Shown in pieces: positions 50,184-61,056 of a stretch of 64,000 bases of DNA. Made by a program: the position numbers and the translations under genes. The stretch comes from JACVRW01 sp963808775. GTDB taxonomy: Bacteria; Actinomycetota; Thermoleophilia; Solirubrobacterales; Thermoleophilaceae. The notes beneath the pieces were generated by a model. That model had not been told where the DNA came from. It searched no databases and worked only from the letters and a program-made list of their open reading frames with translations. The stretch is taken from assembly GCA_963808775.1 (NCBI GenBank), contig CAWEGR010000001.1, positions 74,039-138,038 of the forward strand, written 5' to 3'. How positions within the stretch are numbered: the stretch's first letter is position 1; the number at the start of each line of letters is the position of its first letter.

Positions 50184-51926
50184 TCAGCTCTCGTACAGCG
50201 CCTCGATCTCCGCCGCGTACTTCTCGTGGATCGGCTTGCGCTTCAGCTTCATCGTGGGCGTCAGCTCGTCGCCGCCGGGCTGCCAGTCGCCCTCGAGGAT
50301 CGTGAACCTCTTGATCCCCTCGACGCGGGCGAGCCCCTCGTTCGCCGCCTCCACCCCGCGCGCCACCTCGGCCTCCGCCGCCTCGCGGCCGTTCTGCTCG
50401 ATGAAGCCGGGCGCCACGTCCGGGTCGAGCGTGATCAGCGCGACGTTGTAGGGCCGTGAATCGCCGACCGCGATCGCCTGGCCGATCAGCGGGCTCGACG
50501 CCTTCAGCTTGGCCTCGATGTTCGCGGGCGACATGTTCTTGCCGGCCGCGTTGATGATGAGCTCCTTCTTGCGGTCGACGATCCTGAGGTAGCCCTCCTC
50601 GTCCCACTCCCCCACGTCGCCCGTGTGGAGCCAGCCGTCCTCATCGAGGGCCTCGCGGGTCTTCTCGGCCTGGTTGCGGTAGCCGCTCATCACGAACGGG
50701 CCGCGAACGAGGACCTCGCCGTCCTCGGCGAGCCGGATCTCCGCGCTCGGAGACGGCGGCCCGACCGTGCCGATCCTGATGCGCCCGGGCGGGTTGCAGG
50801 TCCCGTAGCCGGCGGTCTCGGACATGCCCCACAGCTCCGCGAGCGGGATGCCGAGCGCATGGAAGAACTCGATCACCTCGCGCGGGGTCGGCGCGGCGCC
50901 GACGTTGACCGACTCGACCTCGTCGAACCCGAGCCGCTCGCGGATCTTCGACAGCACCAGCTCGTCGGCCTTGGCGTGCTCCTGCGCGAGCTCGTCGGGG
51001 ATCGCCTCGCCGGCCTGCTCGAGCCTCACCCTCTTCAGCCCGACGTCGATCGCCCACTGGGTCGCCTGCTTCTTCGTCTCGTCCTGCTCGTACTGGATGC
51101 CGGCCTCGATCGCCGCCTTCAGCTTCTCCCAGATGCGCGGCACGGCGAAGAACCAGGTCGGGTGCACCTCCGGCAGGTAGGCCACGACCTGGCGCGGATC
51201 GGGGCAGCACGTGGTCGTGAAGCCGAGCACGATCGGCAGGTAGTGGCTGCACGCCCGCTCCGCGATGTGCGCCATCGGCAGCCATGAGATCACGCGGCCG
51301 TCGGACGGGAAGGAGATCACCTGGTCGAAGCCCCGCAGCCCGGCGCGCAGGTTCGCGTGGGTCAGCTGGACGCCCTTCGGCGGCCCGGTCGTGCCCGACG
51401 TGTAGATGAGCGTGACCACGTCCTCCGGCTCGACCGCCCGCCAGGCGGCCTCGAAGTCGAAGTCGGGCGACGCGTGCCGGTCGACCTCGCCGTCCTCGTC
51501 GACCACGATCACGTGATCCACGCCCTCGAGGCCGCGCACGCGGTCCGCGAACGCCGTCTCCGTGACCACGATGCGCGCCCCGGCGTCCGACACCTGGTAC
51601 TGGATCTGCTCCTGCGAGTAGGTGTTGTAGAGCGAGAACGGCGTGGCGCCGAGGTGGACGGCCGCGGCGTCGAACCAGTGGAACTCGGGACGGTTCGTGA
51701 GCATGATCGCGAGGCAGCCGCCGCGCTCGAGACCCATGCCCGCGAGACCCGCGGCGGTGCGCCTCACGCGGTCGGCGTACTCGGCCCAGGTGATCGAGAA
51801 CTCGCCGTCCTTCGTGCGGATGGCGCAGCGGTCCGCGTGGGCGGCCGCGGTGAGCTGAAAGGCCTCGGCGAGCGTGCTTGCGTCGAGGCCCGCGGGCCTC
51901 TCCGTGCGGGCGGTGGTGACCTCCAT
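50184..51926 (-). CDS. Long-chain acyl-CoA synthetase (AMP-forming)
   Basis: The protein has 580 residues. ANL-superfamily motifs: LIYTSGTTGPPKGVQLTH (phosphate loop), ELWGMSETAGYGTCNPPGRI, LHTGDVGEWDEEGYLRIVDR and KKELIINAAGKNMSPANIE with the catalytic Lys near the C-terminus (PTMKLKRKPIHEKY). The FadD15-like form activates long-chain fatty acids to acyl-CoA. It is inserted between rseP and ispG, with no special link to either. Confidence 0.93.
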   Translation of the reverse strand: MEVTTARTERPAGLDASTLAEAFQLTAAAHADRCAIRTKDGEFSITWAEYADRVRRTAAGLAGMGLERGGCLAIMLTNRPEFHWFDAAAVHLGATPFSLYNTYSQEQIQYQVSDAGARIVVTETAFADRVRGLEGVDHVIVVDEDGEVDRHASPDFDFEAAWRAVEPEDVVTLIYTSGTTGPPKGVQLTHANLRAGLRGFDQVISFPSDGRVISWLPMAHIAERACSHYLPIVLGFTTTCCPDPRQVVAYLPEVHPTWFFAVPRIWEKLKAAIEAGIQYEQDETKKQATQWAIDVGLKRVRLEQAGEAIPDELAQEHAKADELVLSKIRERLGFDEVESVNVGAAPTPREVIEFFHALGIPLAELWGMSETAGYGTCNPPGRIRIGTVGPPSPSAEIRLAEDGEVLVRGPFVMSGYRNQAEKTREALDEDGWLHTGDVGEWDEEGYLRIVDRKKELIINAAGKNMSPANIEAKLKASSPLIGQAIAVGDSRPYNVALITLDPDVAPGFIEQNGREAAEAEVARGVEAANEGLARVEGIKRFTILEGDWQPGGDELTPTMKLKRKPIHEKYAAEIEALYES

Positions 51927-51946
51927 GGGCGGACTCTAACCGCTTC

Positions 51947-53049
51947 TCAGCGGACCCCGAAGCCCTCGCCGGACAGTCTGTCGATGTCGTTCGTCAGGCC
52001 CACCAGGAAGATCAGGATCACGAGCATGAAGCCCACCACGCCCGCGCGCTCCATGACGCTGAACGGCACGGGCTTGCCGCGCACCTTCTCGACGATCGCC
52101 CAGAAGATGTGGCCGCCGTCGAGCGGCAGGAACGGGAACAGGTTCACGATCGCGAGCGAGAGCGAGATGATCGCGAGGATCCCCACGACCTCCTCGAGGT
52201 CCGAGAGGATCGTCTGGCGCGTGGTCTCGTAGGAGCCGACCACCCCCGAGATCTCCTTGCGCTGCTCTGAGTCGAGCAGGCGCGCGGGCAGCTCGAGCGT
52301 CGCCTTCGTGATGAACCAGAAGCGGTCGACGCTGACGTCGATCGCCTCGCCGAGCGGCAGCGGATCGCGCGGGCCCGGTTGCGTATGCGAAGCCGAGGCG
52401 CGCGCGCCTCGTCCTCCCCTCGCGTTCGGCGCGCCGGGTCGTAGATCGGCGTGATCTCGAAGGTCCGCTCGCGCCCGTCGCGCATCACCGTCACCTCGAC
52501 GGGCTCGGTCGCCTTGCAGCCCTTCTTCGGCGTCTCCTGCGCACTCGTGCGACGCGATCTGCTCCGCGACATCTCGACGGGCGTGCCGCGCACGCCGTCG
52601 ACCGCCACGATCCGGTCGTCCGGACTTCGAGCACGCGCGGCCGCCGGGTAGTCCTTCTCGATCAGCCCGACCTTGCTCGTGCCCGTCTCGGGGCCGATCA
52701 GGGCGAAGAAGACCAGCAGCAGGATGAACGCCAGCAGCAGGTTCATCGCGGGCCCCGCCGCGATCACGACGATGCGCTTCCAGACGGGCTGCGAGTAGTA
52801 GGCGCGCGTGCGCACCTCGTCGGGCAGGTCCTCGGACGGGTTCATGCCCGTGATGCGCACGTATCCGCCGGCGGGGATCGAGCCGATCGCGTACTCGGTC
52901 TCCCCGATCGTCTTCGAGGCGATCGTGGGCGGGAAGAAGAGCGAGAACTTCTCGACGCGCATGCCCACGGCCTTGGCCGCCCAGAAGTGGCCGAGCTCGT
53001 GCAGGATCACGAGCATCGCGAAGCCCGCAAAGGCCAGCAACCAGCTCAA
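51947..53049 (-). CDS. rseP: RIP metalloprotease RseP (site-2 protease), several frame breaks
   Basis: The start MSWLLAFAGFAMLVILHELG gives the zinc motif HELGHFWAAK, and the PDZ-preceding segment YVRITGMNPSEDLPDE is normal. Between about 52380 and 52620 the frame changes several times (a short stretch reads VAEQIASHECA in another frame). The C-terminal third lies in the frame ending at 51947 and contains VNLFPFLPLDGGHIFW, the third zinc ligand, plus two membrane helices. Reassembled, it is about 365 residues. It cleaves anti-sigma factors within the membrane. It overlaps dxr by 4 nt. Confidence 0.9.
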
Positions 53050-54224
53050 AGCGAACCCTCCGCAGCCGGCCGAGCCGGCTGCCTCGGCACGGCGCTGACC
53101 CCCCTCGCGACCTCGCGCGCCTCCGCGTCCGCCTCGTAGAGGTCGCTGAAGTGGCGCACCGGGCGCGCCGGCAGCTCGGACAGCGTCGACTCGATCACCC
53201 GCGCGATGCCGGTGAAGGAGAGCTCACGGCTCAGGAAGGCGTGCACGGCCACCTCGTTGGCGGCGTTCAGCACGCAGGGCGCCGTGCCGCCGGCGATCGC
53301 CGCCTCGCGGGCGAGCCGCAGGCAGGCGAAGGTGGCGGTGTCCGGCTCCTCGAACGTCAGCGAGCCGACCTCCGCGAGATCGAGCGTCGGCACCGGGACA
53401 TCCGCGCGCTCCGGGTAGTGCAGGGCGTACGAGATCGGCACGCGCATGTCGGGGTAGCCGAGATGCGCAAGCGAGGCGCCGTCGTTCAGGTGCACGAGCG
53501 CGTGGATGATCGACTGGGGATGGACGACCACGTCGATGCGGTCGTAGGGCGTGCCGAACAGGTGATGGGCCTCGATCAGCTCGAGCCCCTTGTTCATCAG
53601 CGTGGCGGAGTCGATCGTGATCTTGCCGCCCATCTCCCAGGTCGGGTGGGCGAGCGCCTCCTCGCGCGTGACCCCGTCGAGGTCCGTGCGTCCGCGGAAC
53701 GGGCCCCCGCTCGCGGTCAGGACGAGCCGGTCGACGCCCGTCGGCCCCTCGCCCGCGATGAGCTGGTGCAGGGCGGAGTGCTCCGAGTCGACCGGAATCA
53801 GCGCCGCCCCCGTGGCCTCGGCGAGCGCGGTCACGAGCTCCCCGCCGACCACGAGGCTCTCCTTGTTCGCGAGGGCCAGGTCGATGCCCTCGCCGAGCGC
53901 GGCCACGGTCGGCCCGAGCCCCGCCGAGCCGACCAGCGCGTTCAGCACGAGATCCGCGTCGCCGTCCGTGATGAGCTCGACGAGCCCCTCGGCCCCCGCG
54001 AGCACCTCGATGCCCTCGGGCGCGTGCTCGATCGCGCGCGCCGCGGCATCCTCGTCCGCGAGCGCGACGCGGCCCACGTCGTGCGCCACCGCCTGTGCGA
54101 GCAGCCGCTCCCAGCTCGACGCGGCGGCGAGACCGGTCACGCGCAGCTCGCGGCTGCGCTCGACCACGTCGAGCGCCTGCGTGCCGATGGAGCCGGTCGA
54201 CCCGACGATCAGGATGCTTCGCAC
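53046..54224 (-). CDS. dxr: 1-deoxy-D-xylulose 5-phosphate reductoisomerase Dxr
   Basis: The protein has 392 residues from GTG 54224. NADPH loop ILIVGSTGSIGTQALDVV, LANKESLVVGGELV, IPVDSEHSALHQL, the LTASGGPFRG loop and HPTWEMGGKITIDSATLMNK are all present. It makes 2-C-methylerythritol 4-phosphate. The last 12 residues (VPRQPARPAAE and on) are encoded by a palindromic repeat also found at the end of proC, and are not part of the normal Dxr fold. Confidence 0.96.
   Translation of the reverse strand: MRSILIVGSTGSIGTQALDVVERSRELRVTGLAAASSWERLLAQAVAHDVGRVALADEDAAARAIEHAPEGIEVLAGAEGLVELITDGDADLVLNALVGSAGLGPTVAALGEGIDLALANKESLVVGGELVTALAEATGAALIPVDSEHSALHQLIAGEGPTGVDRLVLTASGGPFRGRTDLDGVTREEALAHPTWEMGGKITIDSATLMNKGLELIEAHHLFGTPYDRIDVVVHPQSIIHALVHLNDGASLAHLGYPDMRVPISYALHYPERADVPVPTLDLAEVGSLTFEEPDTATFACLRLAREAAIAGGTAPCVLNAANEVAVHAFLSRELSFTGIARVIESTLSELPARPVRHFSDLYEADAEAREVARGVSAVPRQPARPAAEGSL
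53057..53094. repeat. Copy 1 of a 38-bp palindromic repeat at the 3' end of dxr
   Basis: Identical over 38 bp to 62909-62946. It holds a perfect 9-bp inverted repeat, GCAGCCGGC-CGA-GCCGGCTGC. It is read in frame as VPRQPARPAAE just before the dxr stop. Confidence 0.85.
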
Positions 54225-54229
54225 CCGAT

Positions 54230-56318
54230 TCAGTGTAGGTACGACAGCGCGGCGCCCAACTGAGCCGCCACCACCTGCGCCACCCGGGCGTCCTCCTCGT
54301 CGAACGCGTCGAGCTCGTTCGACTGGATCGAGAGCGCGCCCCAGAGCTCGCCGCCCACCATGACCGGCACGTCCAGCTCGGACAGCGTCCCGGTGGAACC
54401 GGGCATCGGGTAGTAGTCGGGCTCCTCGCGGACGTCGGGAGCCAGGACCGGGCCCCGCTCGCGCATCGAGCGCGCCACCAGGCCGCGGTTCGTCGGAGCG
54501 AGCTCGCCGACTCGCTCCTCGCCGCCCTCGAGACCCGAGAAGGCGAGCAGCTCGCACGAGGTCTCGCTGACCATGCGCGCGATCATGGCGGCGTCCGCCC
54601 CCATGCCCTGCTGGACCCAGGTGACGGTCGCGCGCAGGATGCTGCGCTCGTCGGCGAGCGTGGAAAGCCGCAGGCCGAGCTCCCCGGCGAGGCGCAGCTG
54701 CGCTGTGCGGCGCTCGAGCATCGCTCCGCGACCGCGGCCCGCCGGCCGCGGCGGGATCGCGGCGCGCATCAGCAGACCCGCGTCGAGCGCCGCCTCCTCC
54801 AGCGAGCCCGAGGCCGTGTCGGAGTAGATCTCGAGCAGCCAGGTGCCGTCGTGGTCCGCCGCGGCCACCGCCAGCACTCCGGTGCGCGCGTAGTGCTCGA
54901 GCAGCGCGCGCTCGGCCGGGTCGCCGTTCTCGTCGTCGACGCGCAGGGTGAAGAAGCCCGCGCCGGCCTCGATCAGGGCCGCCGTCGCCGGATACTCGTA
55001 GACGGCATAGACGTCGTTGTCGACCTCGATCCGCAGCCCCTCGATCCGCTGGTCGCGCCCGTCGGCGATCGAGACGGTGCGGATGAAGCCGCTGCCGGCC
55101 GGGGCGAACGAGATCGCCCAGGCGGCCGCGTTGAGCGCATCGGAGAGACCGGCGGCGACCGCCTCGATCCGATCGAGCGCCCCGTCGTCGGCGAGGCGCC
55201 CGTCGAGCTCGGCGGCGAGCTCGCGCACGGAGGCGCGCACGCGGTCGGGCGACGTGCGCCGCAGCGCGCGGCGGTCGGTCCGCCGCGCGCGGGCACGCGT
55301 GCCGGCGGTGAAGATCTGGCCGCCTCCGTTGCGCTTGGCGCGGTAGAGCGCGGCGTCGGCCGCGCGCAGGAGCTGCGCGGGCGTCGCGACGCCCGTCCCG
55401 CGCTCGGCCGCGCCGCAGGAGATCATCACGGCGGCCCGGCCCTTGCCGAGCGTGTCCAGGGCCGCGGAGGCAAGCGCCCGCGCGTCGTCGAGAGCGGCGT
55501 TCTCGAGCACGACGCAGAACTCGTCGCCCGCGAGGCGCCCCACGAGGTTGCCTGGGCGAGTCGCCGCCGCCACCACGAGCGCCTCGCCCACCTGGCGCAG
55601 GGCCTCGTCGCCCGCCTCGTGGCCCCGGGTGTCGTTGATCGACTTGAGGTCGTCGAGATCGCAGAGGAGGACGGCGAGCGGGACCTCGCGCGCCGTCGCG
55701 CGCTCGAGCCGCTCCTCGATCGCGCGCCGGTTCGCGAGGCCCGTGAGCGGGTCCTCGTAGGCGAGCCGGGAGACGCGCTTGAACTGCTCGGCCCGGCTGA
55801 TCACGCTCGCGAGCTGGCCGGCCACGGCCTCGAGGAAGCGGATGTCCTCGCCGCGGAAGCGCGGGCTTGCCGTGCGAGGTGGTCGCGTAGACCTCGCCCC
55901 AGGGCTCGCCCTCGACCAGGATCGGCACCCCGACCTCGGTCTCCTTGCCGAGCTTCGACAGGCGATCGGCGGAGAACTCGTCGAGGTCCGGGTCGTCCTC
56001 CGCGGAGAAGTAGGTCGTGCCCTCGAGCAGGAGCCGCTCGGCCTTGCGGTCGATCCCGACCGGGTAGCACTCGTCCTTGGGGAAGCGCTCCTCGTCGGGG
56101 GCGAGGTCCCCGACGTTGACGAGCACGCGGAGCTGGCCGCGGTCGCGCTCCCAGCGGCTGACCGACAGCGAGGCGGCACGCGTGGCCCGGCGCGCCTCCT
56201 CGGCGGCCGACTCCAGCACGTCTTCGAGCTCATGAGCTCCCGCAGCCGCCGCGGCCACGCGCAGCAGCGCGTCGCCATCCGGCTGAGCCGCGGGGGCACG
56301 CGGCGTGTCGGACCTCAT
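54230..56318 (-). CDS. GAF-GGDEF-GAF signalling protein (diguanylate cyclase-like; frameshifted near 55868)
   Basis: The protein is about 695 residues from ATG 56318. A first GAF domain (ESAAEEARRATRAASLSVSR to EVYATTSHGKPRFRGEDIRF) is broken by an extra G near 55868. The GGDEF domain has YEDPLTGLANRRAIEERLER, LLCDLDDLKSINDTRGHEAG and the signature GRLAGDEFCVVL: AGDEF, one residue off GGDEF but with the catalytic acids. No RxxD inhibitory site is seen. The second half carries two further GAF-like regions ending ELWGALSIQSNELDAFDEED. It is inserted between cdsA and dxr, which are usually adjacent. Confidence 0.83.
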
Positions 56319-56325
56319 AACAGCC

Positions 56326-56742
56326 CTATCGGCCCCTCCCGGCACCGCTTGAGGCCTGACGGGCCACGAGCGCGAACCCGGCCGCCATGGCCGCGTTCGC
56401 CACTCCGGCGAGGCGCAGGCTCGCCCGGGCGCGCCGGTCGCCCGCGAACCCGGGTGAGCGCGCCCAGAGCGCGTCCGTCGCGACCTCCGTGCCCCGCAGC
56501 CAGGCGAGCGCCCACCAGTCCTCCGCGCGGTCGCGCCGCGCCGCTGTGAGGTGGGCGGCGGCGAACGTCAGCCAGATCGGGCCGCAGCGGCGGAACAGCC
56601 AGCGGGCGTCCTCGGACGGCGCGGCGTGGCCGAGCAGGCGCAGGCCCGTCCCCGGGGCGGCGATCGCGGTGGCGCCGAGCGCCAGGTCGAAGGCCACCAT
56701 GCCGGCGTTCACGGCCCTCAGGGCCCGCTCGAGCTCAGCCAT
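56326..56742 (-). CDS. Small membrane protein of unknown function
   Basis: The protein has 138 residues with three or four moderately hydrophobic helices (AGMVAFDLALGATAIAAPGT, PIWLTFAAAHLTAA, LRLAGVANAAMAAGFALVAR). It overlaps cdsA by 8 nt and ends 8 bp before the GGDEF gene. I do not recognise it. It may be part of the signalling insertion in this cluster. Confidence 0.6.
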   Translation of the reverse strand: MAELERALRAVNAGMVAFDLALGATAIAAPGTGLRLLGHAAPSEDARWLFRRCGPIWLTFAAAHLTAARRDRAEDWWALAWLRGTEVATDALWARSPGFAGDRRARASLRLAGVANAAMAAGFALVARQASSGAGRGR

Positions 56743-57550
56743 AGCCGAGCGCCACCGCCGCGTAGTAGGCCGTCGGGATCGAGAACAGGGCCGCGTCGAG
56801 ACGGTCGAGCACGCCGCCGTGGGGCCCGAACAGGTTGCCGGTGTCCTTTACGGCGAGGTCGCGCTTGACGAGCGACTCGAACAGGTCTCCCATCGGCGCG
56901 CTGATCGCAACGAGCGCGCCGATCAGCACGGCGTGCGGCCCGCTCAGCCAGTCCTGGTAGAGGCCGGCGAACCAGAACGCCGCGGTCCCGCCGACCACGC
57001 CGATCGCGAATCCCTCGAGGGTCTTGTTCGGCGAGATCCTCGGCGCGAGCGGGGTGCGCCCGTAGAAGCGCCCGCCGAGGTAGGCAAAGGTGTCTCCGAC
57101 GAACGTTCCCACCAGCACGTCGACCACGAGACCGTCGCCATGAGGCGTCTCGCGGAGCAGGATCGCGTGCGCCATCGCGAGGCCGATCCAGACGACCCCG
57201 AACAGCGTGGCCGCCACCGCCCAGGAGACGTGCTCCCGGCGCGGGCGCGCGAGGGCGAGCAGGAACGTCACCGGGACGCTCGCCATCATCGCCATGATCA
57301 CGTCCTGCTCGTCGCCGTAGAGCGCGGCGCCGAGCAGCCCGGCGAGCGAGATGAAGCCGGCGAGCGCGGCCGGCTTGACCCGGTCCATCAGCGTGTAGAG
57401 CTCGTGCATCGCGATCACCCCGAGCACGAGCAGGCCGAGCGCGAACACGAGTCCGCCGCGCCACACGATGAAGATCGCGAACGCGATCGCGGGGATCGCG
57501 ACGATGATGCGCGCGACGAGATCCGAGCCTCCCTCGCGCTCGCGGGCCAA
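56735..57550 (-). CDS. cdsA: Phosphatidate cytidylyltransferase CdsA
   Basis: The protein has 271 residues with about eight membrane helices. The CdsA signature lies in ISAPMGDLFESLVKRDLAVK and the following DTGNLFGPHGGVLDRLDA; GRTPLAPRISPNKTLEGFAI precedes it. It makes CDP-diacylglycerol from phosphatidate and CTP, feeding pgsA further down the run. It lies 4 bp after uppS. Confidence 0.96.
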   Translation of the reverse strand: MAREREGGSDLVARIIVAIPAIAFAIFIVWRGGLVFALGLLVLGVIAMHELYTLMDRVKPAALAGFISLAGLLGAALYGDEQDVIMAMMASVPVTFLLALARPRREHVSWAVAATLFGVVWIGLAMAHAILLRETPHGDGLVVDVLVGTFVGDTFAYLGGRFYGRTPLAPRISPNKTLEGFAIGVVGGTAAFWFAGLYQDWLSGPHAVLIGALVAISAPMGDLFESLVKRDLAVKDTGNLFGPHGGVLDRLDAALFSIPTAYYAAVALGYG

Positions 57551-57554
57551 GCTC

Positions 57555-58241
57555 CTACCTCCCCCCGAAGCGGCGGCGTCGGGCGGCGAACTCCTCGAGC
57601 GACTCCTCGAACGTCTCGCGGGTGAACTCCGGCCAGAGCTCGTCCCGGAACACGAACTCCGAGTAGGCGCACTGCCAGAGCAGGTAGTTCGAGATGCGCA
57701 GCTCTCCGCTGGTGCGGATCAGGAGATCGGGGTCGTGCATGTCGGGTGCGTAGAGATGGCGGCGGAACTCGTCCTCCGTCTCACCCTGGAAGCTTCGCGC
57801 CGCGTCCACGATCTCCGCCCTGCCGCCGTAGTTGAACGCGACGAACAGCGTGATGCGGTCGTTCGAGCGGGTGGTCTCCTCGGCCCACTCCATCCGTCCC
57901 AGCAGCCCGGGCGAGAGGCGGTCGCGGCGCCCTATGAAGCGCATCCGCACGCCCTCCTCGTCGAGCTCCGGGGTCTCGCGGTCGATGCGCTCGGCGAACA
58001 TCGCCATCAGCCCGTCGACCTCGGCCTTCGAGCGCGACCAGTTCTCGGTCGAGAACGAGAAGACGGTGAGCTCCTCTACGCCGAACTCGACGGCGTCGCG
58101 CAGTCGAGCCTTGACGACGTCCGCCCCGGCCTCGTGCCCGGCGAGCACGGGCAGGCCGCGTGACTGCGCCCAGCGCCCGTTCCCGTCCGTGATGATCGCG
58201 ACGTAGCGCGCCGCGGCCGAATCGGCCCCGGGTGCCGTCAC
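57555..58241 (-). CDS. uppS: Isoprenyl transferase (undecaprenyl/decaprenyl diphosphate synthase)
   Basis: The protein has 228 residues. The catalytic Asp is in YVAIITDGNGRWAQSRGLPV with LAGHEAGAD; EELTVFSFSTENWSRSK, FVAFNYGGRAEIVDAA, LIRTSGELRISNYLLWQCAY and EFVFRDELWPEF complete the family. It condenses isopentenyl diphosphate in cis to form the carrier lipid for wall synthesis. It overlaps frr by 4 nt. Confidence 0.96.
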   Translation of the reverse strand: MTAPGADSAAARYVAIITDGNGRWAQSRGLPVLAGHEAGADVVKARLRDAVEFGVEELTVFSFSTENWSRSKAEVDGLMAMFAERIDRETPELDEEGVRMRFIGRRDRLSPGLLGRMEWAEETTRSNDRITLFVAFNYGGRAEIVDAARSFQGETEDEFRRHLYAPDMHDPDLLIRTSGELRISNYLLWQCAYSEFVFRDELWPEFTRETFEESLEEFAARRRRFGGR

Positions 58242-58807
58242 ACCTCGAGGATCTCTTCCTCTTTGCCCGCGAGCGCGGTGTCGATTTCGCCGACGTGCTG
58301 GTCGGTGAGCTTCTGGAGGGCGTCCTCGGCGCGGTGCTCGTCGTCCGAGCCCACCTCGCCCTCGTTCTTCAGCTCACGCAGGTCGTGCATGATCTCCCGC
58401 CGCACGTTGCGGACCGCGACCCTGCCCTGCTCCGCGATCCCGTGCACGACCTTGACGAGCTCGCGGCGGCGCTCCTCGGTGAGGTCCGGGATCTGGAGGC
58501 GGATCAGCGTCCCGTCGTTCGAGGGGGTGAGCCCCACGTCGGACTCGAGGATCGCCTTCTCGATCTGCTTGATCGAGTTCTTGTCGAACGGCGTGATCGT
58601 GAGGAGACGCGCCTCGCTCGCCGAGATCTGGGCGAGCTGCTTGAGCGGGGTCTTGGCGCCGTAGTAGTCGACCTCGATGCGGTCGAGCAGGTGCGGCGAG
58701 GCACGCCCCGTGCGGACGGTCGAGAACTCGTTGCGAGTCGCGTCCACCGACCTCTGCATGCGGGCCTTTCCCTCGTCGAGAAAGTCCTTCAGCACGTCGT
58801 CACTCAT
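58238..58807 (-). CDS. frr: Ribosome recycling factor
   Basis: The protein has 189 residues. EGKARMQRSVDATRNEFSTV with RTGRASPHLLDRIEVDYYG, QLAQISASEARLLTITPFDK and LTEERRRELVKVVHGIAEQG are diagnostic. With EF-G it splits post-termination ribosomes. It overlaps pyrH by 8 nt in the classic rpsB-tsf-pyrH-frr order. Confidence 0.98.
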   Translation of the reverse strand: MSDDVLKDFLDEGKARMQRSVDATRNEFSTVRTGRASPHLLDRIEVDYYGAKTPLKQLAQISASEARLLTITPFDKNSIKQIEKAILESDVGLTPSNDGTLIRLQIPDLTEERRRELVKVVHGIAEQGRVAVRNVRREIMHDLRELKNEGEVGSDDEHRAEDALQKLTDQHVGEIDTALAGKEEEILEV

Positions 58808-59531
58808 CGTCCACCGGTGTCCTCACGACCGTTCCCACCTTCTCGCCGCACACTATCCGGTCGATGTTTCCGTCGTCGTCCATGTTGAACACGTGGATCG
58901 GCAGGCCGTTGTCCATGCACAGCGAGAGGGCGGTCGAGTCCATCACGCCGAGCCGCTGCTCGATCGCCTCGACGTGCGAGATCTCGGGTAGGAAGCGGGC
59001 GTCCGGGTCCGTGCGCGGGTCGGCGCTGTAGACCCCCTCGACCCCGTTCTTCGCCATCAGGAGCGCCTCCGCGTGGATCTCGAGCGCCCTGAGCGCGGCG
59101 GCGGTGTCCGTGGTGAAGAACGGGTTGCCGGTCCCTCCCGCGAAGATCACGATCCGGTCCTTCTCGAGGTGGCGCATCGCACGCCGGCGGATGTAGGGCT
59201 CGGCGACCTCCGAGATCGTGATCGCCGACTGCACGCGCGTGTGGGCGCCCGTCTTCTCGAGGGCGTCCTGCAGTGCCAGCGCGTTGAGCACCGTGGCGAG
59301 CATGCCCATGTAGTCGCCGGTCGCGCGGTCCATGCCGGCGGCGGCGCCCGACAGCCCGCGGTAGATGTTGCCGCCGCCGACCACGATCGCTATCTCGACC
59401 CCGCGGTCGTGGGTCTGCTTGACCTCGCGTGCGATGGCCGCGATGCGGTCGGGGTCGGCGCCGTAGGCGAGATCGCCCATGAGCGCCTCGCCGGAGAGCT
59501 TCAGCAGGATCCTGCTGAAGGTGGGCTTCAC
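58800..59531 (-). CDS. pyrH: UMP kinase
   Basis: The protein has 243 residues from GTG 59531, overlapping tsf by 4 nt. SRILLKLSGEALMGD, IAIVVGGGNIYRGLSG, MDRATGDYMGMLATVLNALA, FAGGTGNPFFTTDTAAALRA and KNGVEGVYSADPRTDPDA define bacterial PyrH. It phosphorylates UMP to UDP. Confidence 0.98.
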   Translation of the reverse strand: MKPTFSRILLKLSGEALMGDLAYGADPDRIAAIAREVKQTHDRGVEIAIVVGGGNIYRGLSGAAAGMDRATGDYMGMLATVLNALALQDALEKTGAHTRVQSAITISEVAEPYIRRRAMRHLEKDRIVIFAGGTGNPFFTTDTAAALRALEIHAEALLMAKNGVEGVYSADPRTDPDARFLPEISHVEAIEQRLGVMDSTALSLCMDNGLPIHVFNMDDDGNIDRIVCGEKVGTVVRTPVDDE

Positions 59532-60141
59532 TCCTCGCCGACCTGGAACTTGGCGAAGCGGCGAATCACGACGTTCTCGCCGGTCCCCGCCGCCAGCTCC
59601 GCGCGCAGCTCCTCGAGCGTCTTGCTGCTGTGCTTGTCCTCGTGCACGTGCTTCTGGTTGAGGAGCACGACCTCGTCGAGGCGCTTCTTGAGACGGCCCT
59701 CGACGATCTTCTCCTGGACGTTCTCGGGCTTGCCCTCGGCGGCGGCCTGCTCGCGATAGACGCGCAGCTCGCCCTCCTTCCAGGCCTCGTCCACCTCGTC
59801 CTCCGACACGTACCTCAGGTCGGGAGCGGCTGCCACGTGGAGCGCCACGTCGCGGGCGAACTCCTGGAACTGATCGGTGCGGGCCACGAAGTCCGTCTCG
59901 CAGTTGACCTCGACGAGCACGCCGATCTGTCCTCCCGCGTGGATGTAGCTCGTGACGATGCCCTCGCTCGCCGCGCGCTCGCCACGCTTGGCCGCCGATG
60001 CCTGCCCCTTCACGCGCAGGATCTCGATCGCCTTCTCGAGGTCGCCGCCCGCCTCCTGGAGCGCCGCCTTGCAGTCCATCATCCCGGCGCCGGTGCGCTC
60101 GCGCAGGGTCTTCACGTCTTGGGCGGAGATGGTGATGCTCA

Positions 60142-60142
<1 letters not shown>
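59528..60142 (-). CDS. tsf: Translation elongation factor Ts
   Basis: The protein has 204 residues, the short form also seen in other actinobacteria and Thermus. VKTLRERTGAGMMDCKAALQ, KAIEILRVKGQASAAKRGER, NCETDFVARTDQF and ALHVAAAPDLRYVSEDEV are present. It exchanges GDP for GTP on EF-Tu. It abuts rpsB (one-base overlap). Confidence 0.98.

Positions 60143-61056
<914 letters not shown>

Noticed and set aside
47177..50305. A plus-strand frame of about 1040 codons across proS and ispG
   Set aside because: Mirror of two well-recognised minus-strand genes with no motif of its own.
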